Assembly: GCA_965248935.1 (NCBI GenBank)
Contig: OZ252214.1
Coordinates: forward strand, 1,736,001 to 1,800,000
Length of the DNA stretch: 64,000 nt
Source of the DNA: G032773895 sp965248935
GTDB taxonomy: Bacteria > Pseudomonadota > Gammaproteobacteria > Pseudomonadales > Cellvibrionaceae
Direction: 5' to 3'
Both the position numbers and the translations under genes were made by a program. The notes beneath the pieces are model-generated. The model saw nothing but the letters and a program-made list of their open reading frames with translations. It did not search any database and was not told the origin of the DNA. Position 1 is the first letter of the stretch. Every line of letters starts with the position of its first letter. Of this stretch, positions 8,739-16,959 are shown piece by piece.

Positions 8739-9149
8739 AAATTCATTTCCTTTTAAATTCGGTCACAAAAAGAGCGGTGTTTGCACGAGATGTTCGTCAC
8801 GCAAATCTGTATTTGTTGGGTGATGATGTGGACAAAAAAGGAGAGAAAGTGGAAAAGCAGGCTAAGACGACTTCCTGGTTTGTTGTTTTCAAATCCTTCA
8901 AAATCTTGTGGGTATTGTATTGAGTGAAATGGGCGGTTTCAAGCAATAAATATAGTTTGTGTATTTATTTTAATTTTTTGAGGTACTTTCCTGTAGTTCA
9001 ATCGGTCATTTAATATCGCAATCAAAATTAACGTTTTAATTTAAACGCAACGCTTATACTACGGGCTTTTAACTCGTGTTTTAACTTCTATTTTCTATTC
9101 CTATTTTTAACTATAGAGCGCTTCTCTAAACGGCTAAAAACACCTTGTT
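8739..9149. other. Intergenic region upstream of the RHS locus
   Basis: 411 bases between two minus-strand genes. It must hold the promoter of the RHS operon, and the AAGGAA ribosome site lies at its left edge. Otherwise it is AT-rich, and I see no convincing gene, hairpin terminator or repeat. Confidence 0.4.
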
Positions 9150-9854
9150 TTATTTGATTATATATTTTTCATAAATTTCGTTAATATGGCTAAGTATTTC
9201 CTCTTTAAGTTCAATATCCGATTGTTTAATCAAAGCGATAAGTCCATCAAGGGTCAAGTTTGAGCTTATATTTTTCGCGGTTTTTTTATGGCTAATATGC
9301 CAGGGCTCAGGCGCAACCGCACCACAGTCTATGGTGTAGGGACGAAAAAAACCAAACTTAGATAGGTTATCAGTAAGCCAAAGGTTTAATTTACCAAAAG
9401 GCCCGTTTTGAGTATATTCTTCTTCACATAAACGCAGTGTATACCCTTCAGAAATTGCGCCGCCATCATATATATCGAAGTCTGTCCCCCAATGATGACG
9501 AGAGGTGCCCGGCAGTGCAGACCAACGCAAAATGGCAAACAACAGCGATGTTCGAGACAATTCGCTAGCGTTAATTTCCTTTCCATTCGAATCCAATAGT
9601 GTTCTTTTCCCTTTTGCTTTTTGGTTCCAGATTGTGAGTTGCCGATCAAAGCCTCTAAAGCCACTGGCTAGAGTGAGCTGTATGCCCTCTTCCTGGTACG
9701 CGGCTTTTTTTAGTTGAGAAATTGGCTCAATAACATCCCGGTGGGCGGGAACTTCCAGCTTTTCGAAATCTATATAAGCACTTGAAATACCTGTCACACA
9801 AGAATCTAAAATCATTATTACGCCAAATTCGTTAGAAAGGTTAACAGTTTTCAT
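9150..9854 (-). CDS. M15-family D-alanyl-D-alanine carboxypeptidase
   Basis: About 234 residues with the M15B (VanY-like LAS) zinc site: SRHHWGTDFDIYD supplies the HxxxxxxD pair, and EPWHIS near the C-terminus supplies the catalytic acid and third zinc ligand. ASGFRGFDRQL is the conserved substrate-binding arginine region. It should cleave the terminal D-Ala of peptidoglycan stem peptides. No clear signal peptide is visible, so cytosolic recycling or atypical export are both possible. The first ATG at 9854 is chosen; an in-frame TTG lies nine bases upstream. Confidence 0.85.
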   Translation of the reverse strand: MKTVNLSNEFGVIMILDSCVTGISSAYIDFEKLEVPAHRDVIEPISQLKKAAYQEEGIQLTLASGFRGFDRQLTIWNQKAKGKRTLLDSNGKEINASELSRTSLLFAILRWSALPGTSRHHWGTDFDIYDGGAISEGYTLRLCEEEYTQNGPFGKLNLWLTDNLSKFGFFRPYTIDCGAVAPEPWHISHKKTAKNISSNLTLDGLIALIKQSDIELKEEILSHINEIYEKYIIK

Positions 9855-10103
9855 TTTAAGCAATTGCGCTCTATATATAAGTCTGTATGATAGCTCAGTG
9901 CAGCACTTCCATTAGCGGGCAGTAATTAAGCAAGGAAGTAAATGTAATGCAAAAGTAATAGTGGCAAGGCTCAGGCTTTGAGGCTATAACATGTAAAGCT
10001 ACAGTTCGAAGCTATTTTTGAAACTATAATAGGCTAATAGGTACTGCTGCAATAACAACAATACTAATAATAACTAGCACTATATCTAAGGAGATCTGAT
10101 GTT

Positions 10104-10382
10104 ATGACCTCCAGCAAAAACGATTTAATACAATTAAAAAACATTGGTATGGCTTCAGTCAACATTCTTCAAGCTGTTGGCGTGACTAGCCACCATGATT
10201 TGTCTGAAGTCGGAGCTGTCGAAACCTACTGCCGCATTAAAGCTAGAGGCATTCATGTCTCTAAAGTGATGCTTTATGCGCTTCAGGGAGCCCTTATGGA
10301 TGTCCATTGGAATGACTTATCCCCTGGCTTAAAAGAGCAGTTGGTTGAAGAAGCCAAGCAAGTTGTGGGTCAGGCGTCATAG
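10104..10382 (+). CDS. TfoX C-terminal domain protein
   Basis: 92 residues matching a stand-alone TfoX C-terminal domain: LKNIGMASVNILQAVGVTSHHDLSEVGAVETY is a helix-hairpin-helix-like motif, then YALQGALMDVHWNDL. In Vibrio and Haemophilus the full TfoX/Sxy activates competence genes. This short version lacks the N-terminal domain and its role is unknown. AAGGAG lies 9 bases before the ATG. A two-codon minicistron (ATG TTA TGA at 10099) overlaps the start, which may couple initiation. Confidence 0.8.
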   Translation: MTSSKNDLIQLKNIGMASVNILQAVGVTSHHDLSEVGAVETYCRIKARGIHVSKVMLYALQGALMDVHWNDLSPGLKEQLVEEAKQVVGQAS

Positions 10383-10399
10383 ACCCGCTCACCAATTTC

Positions 10400-10753
10400 C
10401 TGAAGGTATGCAGTATCAATGAGATTTCAGAGGGAACAAGCAAAGGGTTTGCTATTGGTGAGCAAAAGTTCTTTGTTGTTCATAAGGCTGGGCACGCCTA
10501 CACTTATCTCAACGCCTGCCCTCACTTGGGTATTGCACTGGAGTGGCAAGAGCACCAGTTTCTAGATATTGATGCCGAACTCATACAATGCTCTACCCAC
10601 GGCGCACTCTTTCTCATAGAAACCGGCCAATGCGTTTCCGGCCCCTGCGCGGGGGACAACCTCACTCAGGTTGACAGTAAAATATCGAATGGTTTTCTCT
10701 ATGTCGATTTACCCCAATACGTAGATTTACCCAAAACTCCCCCACCCAAATAA
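10400..10753 (+). CDS. Rieske [2Fe-2S] protein
   Basis: The frame contains CPHLGIALEW and CSTHGALF, the CxH...CxxH ligand pairs of a Rieske-type cluster, and then GQCVSGPCAGD, typical of small ferredoxin-like Rieske proteins encoded next to sfsA in Pseudomonas relatives. Homology-like sequence extends upstream of the cluster motif to about 10400 (KVCSINEISEG), but no ATG, GTG or TTG lies there in frame. CTG at 10400 is the best candidate. Either a rare start is used, with coupling to the tfoX-like gene ending at 10382, or a small frameshift removed the original start. Confidence 0.75.
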   Translation: MKVCSINEISEGTSKGFAIGEQKFFVVHKAGHAYTYLNACPHLGIALEWQEHQFLDIDAELIQCSTHGALFLIETGQCVSGPCAGDNLTQVDSKISNGFLYVDLPQYVDLPKTPPPK

Positions 10754-10777
10754 CGTGCAAGCTAAAAAGCAAACGAG

Positions 10778-11494
10778 TCAAACAACGACCGATACCCGCT
10801 TAACCAGCGCAATATTGCCCTCTGATATTTCCGCTTTATACGCTATTGCTTCCACACCCTCCGCCATCGCCAGCCTAAGCACTTCACCATATTTGGGGTG
10901 AATATCATCTGCGGGAGATACGGAGTCAATGCCTGTATGTTGAACGCAAAAGAGTAAAACCGCTCGCTGCCCGGCGGCTTTAACGACCATAAGCTCACGC
11001 ATATGCTTCACCGCCCGATCACTTACAGAATCGGGAAAATACCCCTTTCTGTGTTCGCCTGCTAGGGTGACGCTTTTTACCTCGACGTAGCATTTTTCTG
11101 CGCCTCTTTCTGGGTGGCCAGACAGGAGAATATCGATACGGCTGTTTTCTTCACCGTATTTTTGTTCTGGTTTTATAGACTGATACCCACATAGCTCCTT
11201 AATAACCCCTCTTTCTATCGCTTCCAATACCAACTTATTAGCCCGCCCCGTATTGATTCCGGCCAAGGAACCGCATGGTGTAGTCGCCAACTCCCATGTA
11301 AACCGATATTTACGCTTTGGGTTGTGTGAATCAGAAATCCAACAGTGAGAATTTTCCACCACACAATTTTTCATACTGCCGGTATTGGGGCAATGCACAG
11401 TGATAATTTCGTCGTTTGCAAGCTTCACGTCAGCAAGAAACCGTTTGTATCTGGTCAATAATTGTGCTTTTTGAAGAGGGGGATCAAATTTCAT
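10778..11494 (-). CDS. sfsA: SfsA, sugar fermentation stimulation protein homologue
   Basis: 238 residues, the normal family length. It contains the N-terminal OB-like part with CPNTGSMKNC and the nuclease-like core with NSRIDILL, CYVEVKSVTL, FPDSVSDRA and KHMREL. The family has a PD-(D/E)XK-like fold and, in Escherichia coli, was found by its effect on maltose gene expression; its biochemical role is still unclear. It is convergent with the Rieske gene, and its position near dksA is conserved in Pseudomonas. Confidence 0.93.
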   Translation of the reverse strand: MKFDPPLQKAQLLTRYKRFLADVKLANDEIITVHCPNTGSMKNCVVENSHCWISDSHNPKRKYRFTWELATTPCGSLAGINTGRANKLVLEAIERGVIKELCGYQSIKPEQKYGEENSRIDILLSGHPERGAEKCYVEVKSVTLAGEHRKGYFPDSVSDRAVKHMRELMVVKAAGQRAVLLFCVQHTGIDSVSPADDIHPKYGEVLRLAMAEGVEAIAYKAEISEGNIALVKRVSVVV

Positions 11495-11577
11495 ACGCGC
11501 TTAAGGATAGGAAAATTTATGCATTAACATCTATATTGGTATAGGGTGCGCAGCAATATAAAGTGGGTAGTGTATTC

Positions 11578-11893
11578 CTAGGGCCTGTTCACACTAATTA
11601 AATTATCACTGCCTGAGGCTATTTTTTATCCAGCAAGGCAGAGGGAGTGAGGTTTAGCTGGCCTAAATGAGCGACCGACAACGTAGCTGGGTGAAAAATA
11701 GCCCAGGCCCGAAGGGTTGCGGCTGAAAAAGCGCCACTTGTCGTCGCCTATATGGATATAGGTGAGGAGCGTGAGCAGGAGCGGAAGCTTTACTCATCGT
11801 TTATTTAGAGTGACTAAACTTCTCTCTTCGTGCCTAAATTGGCGATTTTTCAGTCACAACAGTGATAATTGAATTAGTGTCAACAGGCCCTAG
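11578..11893. mobile_element. MITE-like element with 34-bp terminal inverted repeats
   Basis: Left arm 11578-11611 and right arm 11860-11893 are inverted copies with 32 of 34 positions matching; both begin CTAGGGCCTGTT. The 316-base interior holds no open reading frame of note but has short self-complementary parts (CCTATAT/ATATAGG near 11740). CTAG at both tips may be part of a target duplication. Related single ends occur at 39121 and, more weakly, at 26239. It is non-autonomous; the transposase that moves it is not in the window. Confidence 0.75.
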
Positions 11894-12072
11894 TATTTCG
11901 CTGTATCAATAAAAGGTCAATCTGTATCTTACTTAAGCTAAGTTTTAACCGAATCGCCTTTTACTGCGTCACGTTTTTTTCAGCCTTAGCGAAAAAAACT
12001 AGATTCGAGTTTAGAGTTCTGGTAGCTTGCACTGCCTGGAAATTTGGCTGTGTATTCAGCCAAACCTTGAAA

Positions 12073-12116
12073 TGGGGGATATACCCCCCAATTGTGTACG
12101 ATTGATAATTATCAAT
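12073..12116. promoter_or_regulatory. Two palindromes upstream of dksA
   Basis: A G/C hairpin (TGGGGG and CCCCCA, 12073-12090) is followed by a perfect 16-base palindrome ATTGATAATTATCAAT (12101-12116), 27 bases before the dksA start. The second shares the TGATAAT/ATTATCA elements of Fur-type boxes but lacks the usual one-base centre, so the regulator is uncertain. AGAGAGG just downstream is the likely ribosome site. Confidence 0.45.
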
Positions 12117-12143
12117 TGTTACTAAGAGAGGCGCGAACAACCC

Positions 12144-12584
12144 ATGCCTGGATCACAATCTAGCCCAAGTTTTGCTCTACGTGATTTTTCTCCCTACCAG
12201 GAGAAAGACGGCGAAGAGTACATGAATGACCAACAAAAAGAACATTTCAAAAACCTGCTGCTCTCTTGGAAGAAAGAGTTGATGGAAGAAGTGGATCGCA
12301 CTGTAAGTCACATGAAAGACGAAGCAGCCAACTTCCCCGACCCCGCAGATAGAGCCAGCCAAGAAGAAGAGTTCAGTTTAGAGCTACGCACTCGGGACCG
12401 AGAGAGAAAACTCATCAAAAAAATTGATAAAACCTTGGAGCTACTGGGAACGGACGACTACGGCTACTGTGACGCCTGCGGTGTCGAAATCGGCATTCGT
12501 CGGCTAGAAGCACGGCCAACAGCGACCTCGTGTGTTGACTGTAAAACCCTAGCCGAAATCAAAGAAAAACAAACCCAAGGCTAA
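12144..12584 (+). CDS. dksA: DksA, RNA polymerase-binding regulator
   Basis: 146 residues. The coiled coil carries the DxxDxA tip (FPDPADRASQEEEF), and the zinc finger is CDACG...CVDC near the C-terminus. DksA enters the RNA polymerase secondary channel and acts with ppGpp to repress rRNA and activate amino-acid promoters. Its length and N-terminal extension match pseudomonad DksA. gluQ follows after 88 bases, the conserved dksA-gluQ pairing. Confidence 0.96.
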   Translation: MPGSQSSPSFALRDFSPYQEKDGEEYMNDQQKEHFKNLLLSWKKELMEEVDRTVSHMKDEAANFPDPADRASQEEEFSLELRTRDRERKLIKKIDKTLELLGTDDYGYCDACGVEIGIRRLEARPTATSCVDCKTLAEIKEKQTQG

Positions 12585-12672
12585 TTTCTAGGCTTTTCTC
12601 GGCGCCTTAACCTAACTAGGCGCCTTAACCTAGACTCTATCTAGATTCCGCTCCAGGCGCTATGCTAGTCAG

Positions 12673-13596
12673 ATGCACGTCTTAGATCAGCACGACCCCA
12701 ACTCTCGCTATATAGGGCGGTTTGCCCCGTCTCCTTCTGGCCCATTGCACTTTGGCTCTTTAGTCTGTGCGCTCGCCAGCTATTTAGATGCACGAGCCAA
12801 TAACGGGAGCTGGCTAGTGCGTATGGAAGATATTGACCCACCACGAGAAATACCTGGGTCATCCGATTCTATCCTCCGCACTTTAGAAGCACACAGTTTG
12901 CACTGGGATAACGATGTTGTTTTCCAAAGTACCCACCGTGTTCACTATCAAGCCTTTCTCGAAGAACTGAAAAAAAATAACCTTACCTACCGATGCCTCT
13001 GCTCTCGCAAACGTTTAGCGGCACTGAATCATATTTACGACGGTCACTGCCAAAATGTCCCCGTACCAGACACTATTCCTGCGGCTATTCGACTCAATAC
13101 AAACCGTGTTTTTGCACACTTAGAGAGAAATTTATCAGAAATTCAATTTCTCGATTTAATTCAAGGAATACAATCCGAAGATATAGAAAAATCTGGGGAT
13201 TTTATTATTCACAGAAAAGACGGGCTGTTTGCCTATCAACTAGCCGTCGCAGTAGATGATGTCGCACAGGGCATAACCCATGTTGTGCGTGGAATCGATT
13301 TATTGAACTCCACAGCAAAACAAGTATTGCTGATTAACCTACTAGGAGGTTCGGCACCAAGTTACGCCCATATTCCCATCATTGTAAATGAACTGGGAGA
13401 CAAGCTAAGCAAACAGACAGCCGCGCCTCCAGTAAATGACCAAACCGCTCAATTAAACTTATTTCACGCGGCAAAAAAACTTGGCCTGAACTTGGACAGT
13501 GGACTAAAACGGGAAAATTGCGAAACGCAACTTAAACGTATGAGTGAAAAATGGGAGCTATCTAACGTTCCTAAACAACAATATCTAAAAATTTAA
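12673..13596 (+). CDS. gluQ: Glutamyl-Q tRNA(Asp) synthetase
   Basis: 307 residues, similar to the catalytic half of GluRS without the anticodon-binding domain. FAPSPSGPLHFGSL is the HIGH-class motif, CLCSRKRL lies in the zinc-like insertion, and DKLSKQ is the KMSKS-class loop. The enzyme attaches glutamate to queuosine in tRNA(Asp). It sits downstream of dksA, as in E. coli and Pseudomonas, and is probably cotranscribed. Confidence 0.95.
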   Translation: MHVLDQHDPNSRYIGRFAPSPSGPLHFGSLVCALASYLDARANNGSWLVRMEDIDPPREIPGSSDSILRTLEAHSLHWDNDVVFQSTHRVHYQAFLEELKKNNLTYRCLCSRKRLAALNHIYDGHCQNVPVPDTIPAAIRLNTNRVFAHLERNLSEIQFLDLIQGIQSEDIEKSGDFIIHRKDGLFAYQLAVAVDDVAQGITHVVRGIDLLNSTAKQVLLINLLGGSAPSYAHIPIIVNELGDKLSKQTAAPPVNDQTAQLNLFHAAKKLGLNLDSGLKRENCETQLKRMSEKWELSNVPKQQYLKI

Positions 13597-13718
13597 TGCC
13601 CATACTTTTTTGTTAAGCCGTTGGCTTACCTGTAATACAATAGCGACACGTCAAAATTCAACTGGCATGGAAAAAATACCCAAGTGACAACCATCACCCA
13701 CATAAAAAAACAAACCAC

Positions 13719-13895
13719 ATGAATAAACAACGCCCTCTCATTCTACTCTTGCTGCTCGTTTATATTTTTTCACCTGCAATATTTGATTGGGTTACCAGCA
13801 CGTCTGGCCAGTGGTATCGCCCCTTTATTATTTGGCTTTTAATTATCGTTGTTGCTTACGTGGTACAAGCCAGAGGAAAGTCCAATGACGTTTAG
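13719..13895 (+). CDS. cbrX: CbrX-like small membrane protein upstream of cbrA
   Basis: A 58-residue protein with two hydrophobic segments (about residues 6-22 and 35-50). Its last 11 bases overlap the start of cbrA, so the two are translationally coupled. In Pseudomonas putida, from memory, a similarly placed small ORF named cbrX is coupled to cbrA. The identification here rests on position, size and membrane character. Confidence 0.7.
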   Translation: MNKQRPLILLLLLVYIFSPAIFDWVTSTSGQWYRPFIIWLLIIVVAYVVQARGKSNDV

Positions 13896-16866
13896 TTTTG
13901 TACAGGTCGCGCTCATTTGCTTGCTTTACCTCGGGCTGTTATTCGGTATAGCTTACTGTACGGAAAAAGGGCTCGTTTCCAACAAAATTGTCTCTCACCC
14001 TGTTACTTATATTTTTTCACTGGGTATCTTTGCCAGTGCTTGGTCCTACTATGGCGTTATCGACCTCGCCAGCCATTTTGGTTACGGCGCTCTTGCCTAT
14101 TACTTAGGTACGGGGGCGCTATTTTTATTTGCGCCTATTGTGCTTAAACCGCTTATTGAATTAGCTCGACGTTTTCAAATTAATTCTATGGCAGACCTGC
14201 TGACCTTTCGGTATCACAGTCATTCTGTAGGCGGCATCATGACACTTTGTATGCTGCTTGCCATGGCGCCATTAATGGCGCTTCAAATTCAAGCAGTAGC
14301 CGATACCATTCATATTCTGACAAAAAATAATGGCACTGCGGATATTGAAAAAGTGACCGGCTTTGGTACACGAGAAATACTGGCGCTAGCTTACTGCACC
14401 GTACTCGCTTTTTTTGCCATGATGTTTGGTTCTAACCGAGAACATCATCGGGGCCTGATTACCGCCATGGCCTTTGAATCACTGGTTAAACTCTTTGGGC
14501 TATGCGCTGTAGGTATTTTTGCGGTTTATCAGGTTTTTAATGGATTTTCAGGGTTAGACCAATGGTTGACCAATCACCCCCAATACATGGAAAACCTCTA
14601 TAATCCCATTAAAGACACATCGTCCCACACTCTACTGTTAGTATTTATTGCTACCGCCGTGACTATGCCACATATTTTTCATATGACCGTTGTGGAAAAC
14701 CCAGAAAAGCACGCCATCCAAACAGTATCTTGGGCGTTTCCACTCTTTCTTTTGTTTATGGCTTTACCCGTATTTCCCATCTTATGGGCCGGTTTTGAAT
14801 TAAAATCCCATATGCCCGCTGAGTATTTCCCCCTGGCGATTCCACTTGCTATGGGCAGTTCTACTTTCACCGTAATCTCCTTTGTCGCAGGCTTGTCCGC
14901 TGCGACAGGAGCAATTGTGGCCATCGCCCTAGCCATCGCCACAATGATTTTAAATAACTGGATTTTGCCTGCCACCCCACTGCGCACACAGGAAGCCATA
15001 TACGGCCAGCTTATTTGGATGCGCCGTATTTTAATTTCCCTGATTATTTTAGGTGGCTACCTGTTTTACATTTTACTCAACAATAACTTTAATCTGACCG
15101 AGTTGGCGCTCGCCGCTTTTATCTCCACGCTGCAATTTTTACCCGGTGTTATTGCCGTAGCCCACTGGCCTAGAGGAAACCGAAAAGGCTTGCTCGCCGG
15201 GCTATTTGTCGGCATGGCCATTTGGCTAGTCGGATTATTTTTCCCTATGCTGAGCGGGCAGAAAGACAGCACACTGACACTATTAGAATTTAGCTTTTCT
15301 ATTGGCGTAGACCACTGGAGCAATATCACTCTTTGGTCTCTAGGGTTAAACATTCTAATATTTGTTATCACCTCCTTGTTAACCAGCCAATCGGACGATG
15401 AACGTTACAGTGCGGATTTGTGCTCTGAAGACGAGCTAAGTCACCCAATCAGAATGGCGTTGGATATACGCTCACCCGACGAAATTATTGAGCGTCTATC
15501 AAAACGGATTGGTGAGTCTACCGCCCACAACGAAGTGACTAGAGCCCTCTCTCAACTGGGACTCAATCCCAGTGAGAGTCGTCCGTATGCGCTGCGACGT
15601 CTAAGAGACGAGGTGGAAGCCAATCTTTCTGGCCTAATGGGCATTTCCATGGCCAGCGAGATTATGGACAAGCAGATTCCATATCGCGTACCAGAAACTG
15701 AAGGCGCAACCGATATTAACCTAATGGAAAGCCGCCTAGCTCAATTTCGTGATCACTTAACGGGGTTAGCCGCCGAGCTTAATAACCTGCGCCTGTACCA
15801 TAGGCGTACACTGGAAGAACTCCCCTTAGCGGTGTGCTCCGTTGGAAAAGACAGTGAAATCCTGATGTGGAACAGCGCCATGGAGCAATTAACAGGCATC
15901 CAAAGTGAAAGCGTTACCGGCTCGGCTCTTGAAGCCATACTAGACCCATGGGGGGCACTATTACACCGTTTTGCCAACTCTAAAAAGGCGCATTTTTACA
16001 AACAGGAAGTGGATTTAACCGGCAGCCTTCACTGGATATCACTACATAAAGCCGCTATACCCTCATCCTTTGCTCGAAAAGTGGAAGGCCAAGTCATTCT
16101 GCTTGAAGATGTAACCGAAATGCAATTGCTTGAGCAAGAACTCGTGCATAGCGAACGACTTGCATCGGTGGGTCGGCTGGCCGCAGGTGTTGCCCACGAA
16201 ATTGGCAACCCAGTAACAGGTATCGCCTGCCTCGCACAAAATATGAAGTATGAAACTAACAATGAAGAGATCCTAGAAACGGCGGATCAAATTCTCTCGC
16301 AGACAAACCGGGTAAGCAGTATTGTCCATTCGCTCGTGAGTTTTTCCCACACAGGCCAGCAAAAACCCGAAGACTTTCAGCCAATAAACCTACACGACTG
16401 TGCGCAAGAAGCTATCAATCTCCTCAGCCTACAGAAGGAGAAAACTCAAGTTGCGTTCTATAACGACCTCGCCAACCCCACCACAGTCTTTGGCGATAGC
16501 CAGCGTTTGATCCAAGTATTTATCAATTTGCTCTCCAACTCCCGAGATGCCAGCGAAGCGGGCACCAAAGTAACCGTCAACGGCGTCAAGAAAAGCGATT
16601 TTTTTGAATTGTACGTTACCGATGAAGGCCCCGGTATCTCTGGCGAGATCATTGACAGGATTTTTGAGCCTTTCTTTACAACAAAAGAGCCCGGCGAGGG
16701 TACAGGGCTTGGCCTAGCCATGGTTTACAGCATTGTTGAAGATCACAGTGGCAGCCTCGACATTATTAGTCCAGCCGACGCAGTGTTACACAAAGGGACA
16801 AAATTTGTGATAAAACTGCCTGTTCATCTTGCATCCAATGACACAACAGGTAACACTGTAACTTAA
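13885..16866 (+). CDS. cbrA: CbrA sensor histidine kinase with SLC5-type transporter domain
   Basis: The start chosen is ATG at 13885, with AGAGGAAA upstream, inside cbrX; the frame also opens earlier but the extra residues are not family-like. Length is 993 residues: a sodium:solute symporter-like region with about 13 membrane helices (about 1-490), a PAS domain (about 635-745), HisKA with VAHEIGNPVTG (His about 770), and HATPase with N-box INLLSNSRDA and DEGPGIS/GTGLGLA. CbrA/CbrB controls carbon/nitrogen balance and catabolite repression in pseudomonads; a related SLC5-kinase is known to transport histidine. cbrB follows immediately. Confidence 0.95.
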   Translation: MTFSFVQVALICLLYLGLLFGIAYCTEKGLVSNKIVSHPVTYIFSLGIFASAWSYYGVIDLASHFGYGALAYYLGTGALFLFAPIVLKPLIELARRFQINSMADLLTFRYHSHSVGGIMTLCMLLAMAPLMALQIQAVADTIHILTKNNGTADIEKVTGFGTREILALAYCTVLAFFAMMFGSNREHHRGLITAMAFESLVKLFGLCAVGIFAVYQVFNGFSGLDQWLTNHPQYMENLYNPIKDTSSHTLLLVFIATAVTMPHIFHMTVVENPEKHAIQTVSWAFPLFLLFMALPVFPILWAGFELKSHMPAEYFPLAIPLAMGSSTFTVISFVAGLSAATGAIVAIALAIATMILNNWILPATPLRTQEAIYGQLIWMRRILISLIILGGYLFYILLNNNFNLTELALAAFISTLQFLPGVIAVAHWPRGNRKGLLAGLFVGMAIWLVGLFFPMLSGQKDSTLTLLEFSFSIGVDHWSNITLWSLGLNILIFVITSLLTSQSDDERYSADLCSEDELSHPIRMALDIRSPDEIIERLSKRIGESTAHNEVTRALSQLGLNPSESRPYALRRLRDEVEANLSGLMGISMASEIMDKQIPYRVPETEGATDINLMESRLAQFRDHLTGLAAELNNLRLYHRRTLEELPLAVCSVGKDSEILMWNSAMEQLTGIQSESVTGSALEAILDPWGALLHRFANSKKAHFYKQEVDLTGSLHWISLHKAAIPSSFARKVEGQVILLEDVTEMQLLEQELVHSERLASVGRLAAGVAHEIGNPVTGIACLAQNMKYETNNEEILETADQILSQTNRVSSIVHSLVSFSHTGQQKPEDFQPINLHDCAQEAINLLSLQKEKTQVAFYNDLANPTTVFGDSQRLIQVFINLLSNSRDASEAGTKVTVNGVKKSDFFELYVTDEGPGISGEIIDRIFEPFFTTKEPGEGTGLGLAMVYSIVEDHSGSLDIISPADAVLHKGTKFVIKLPVHLASNDTTGNTVT

Positions 16867-16959
16867 TTGAGCTACTTTCGGTGACAATAACGTCAACCGT
16901 ACGTAGCCTTGGCCAGAGGCAGTACTGGCGAAGGCATAGATTTAGCAGGTAGTAACCCC

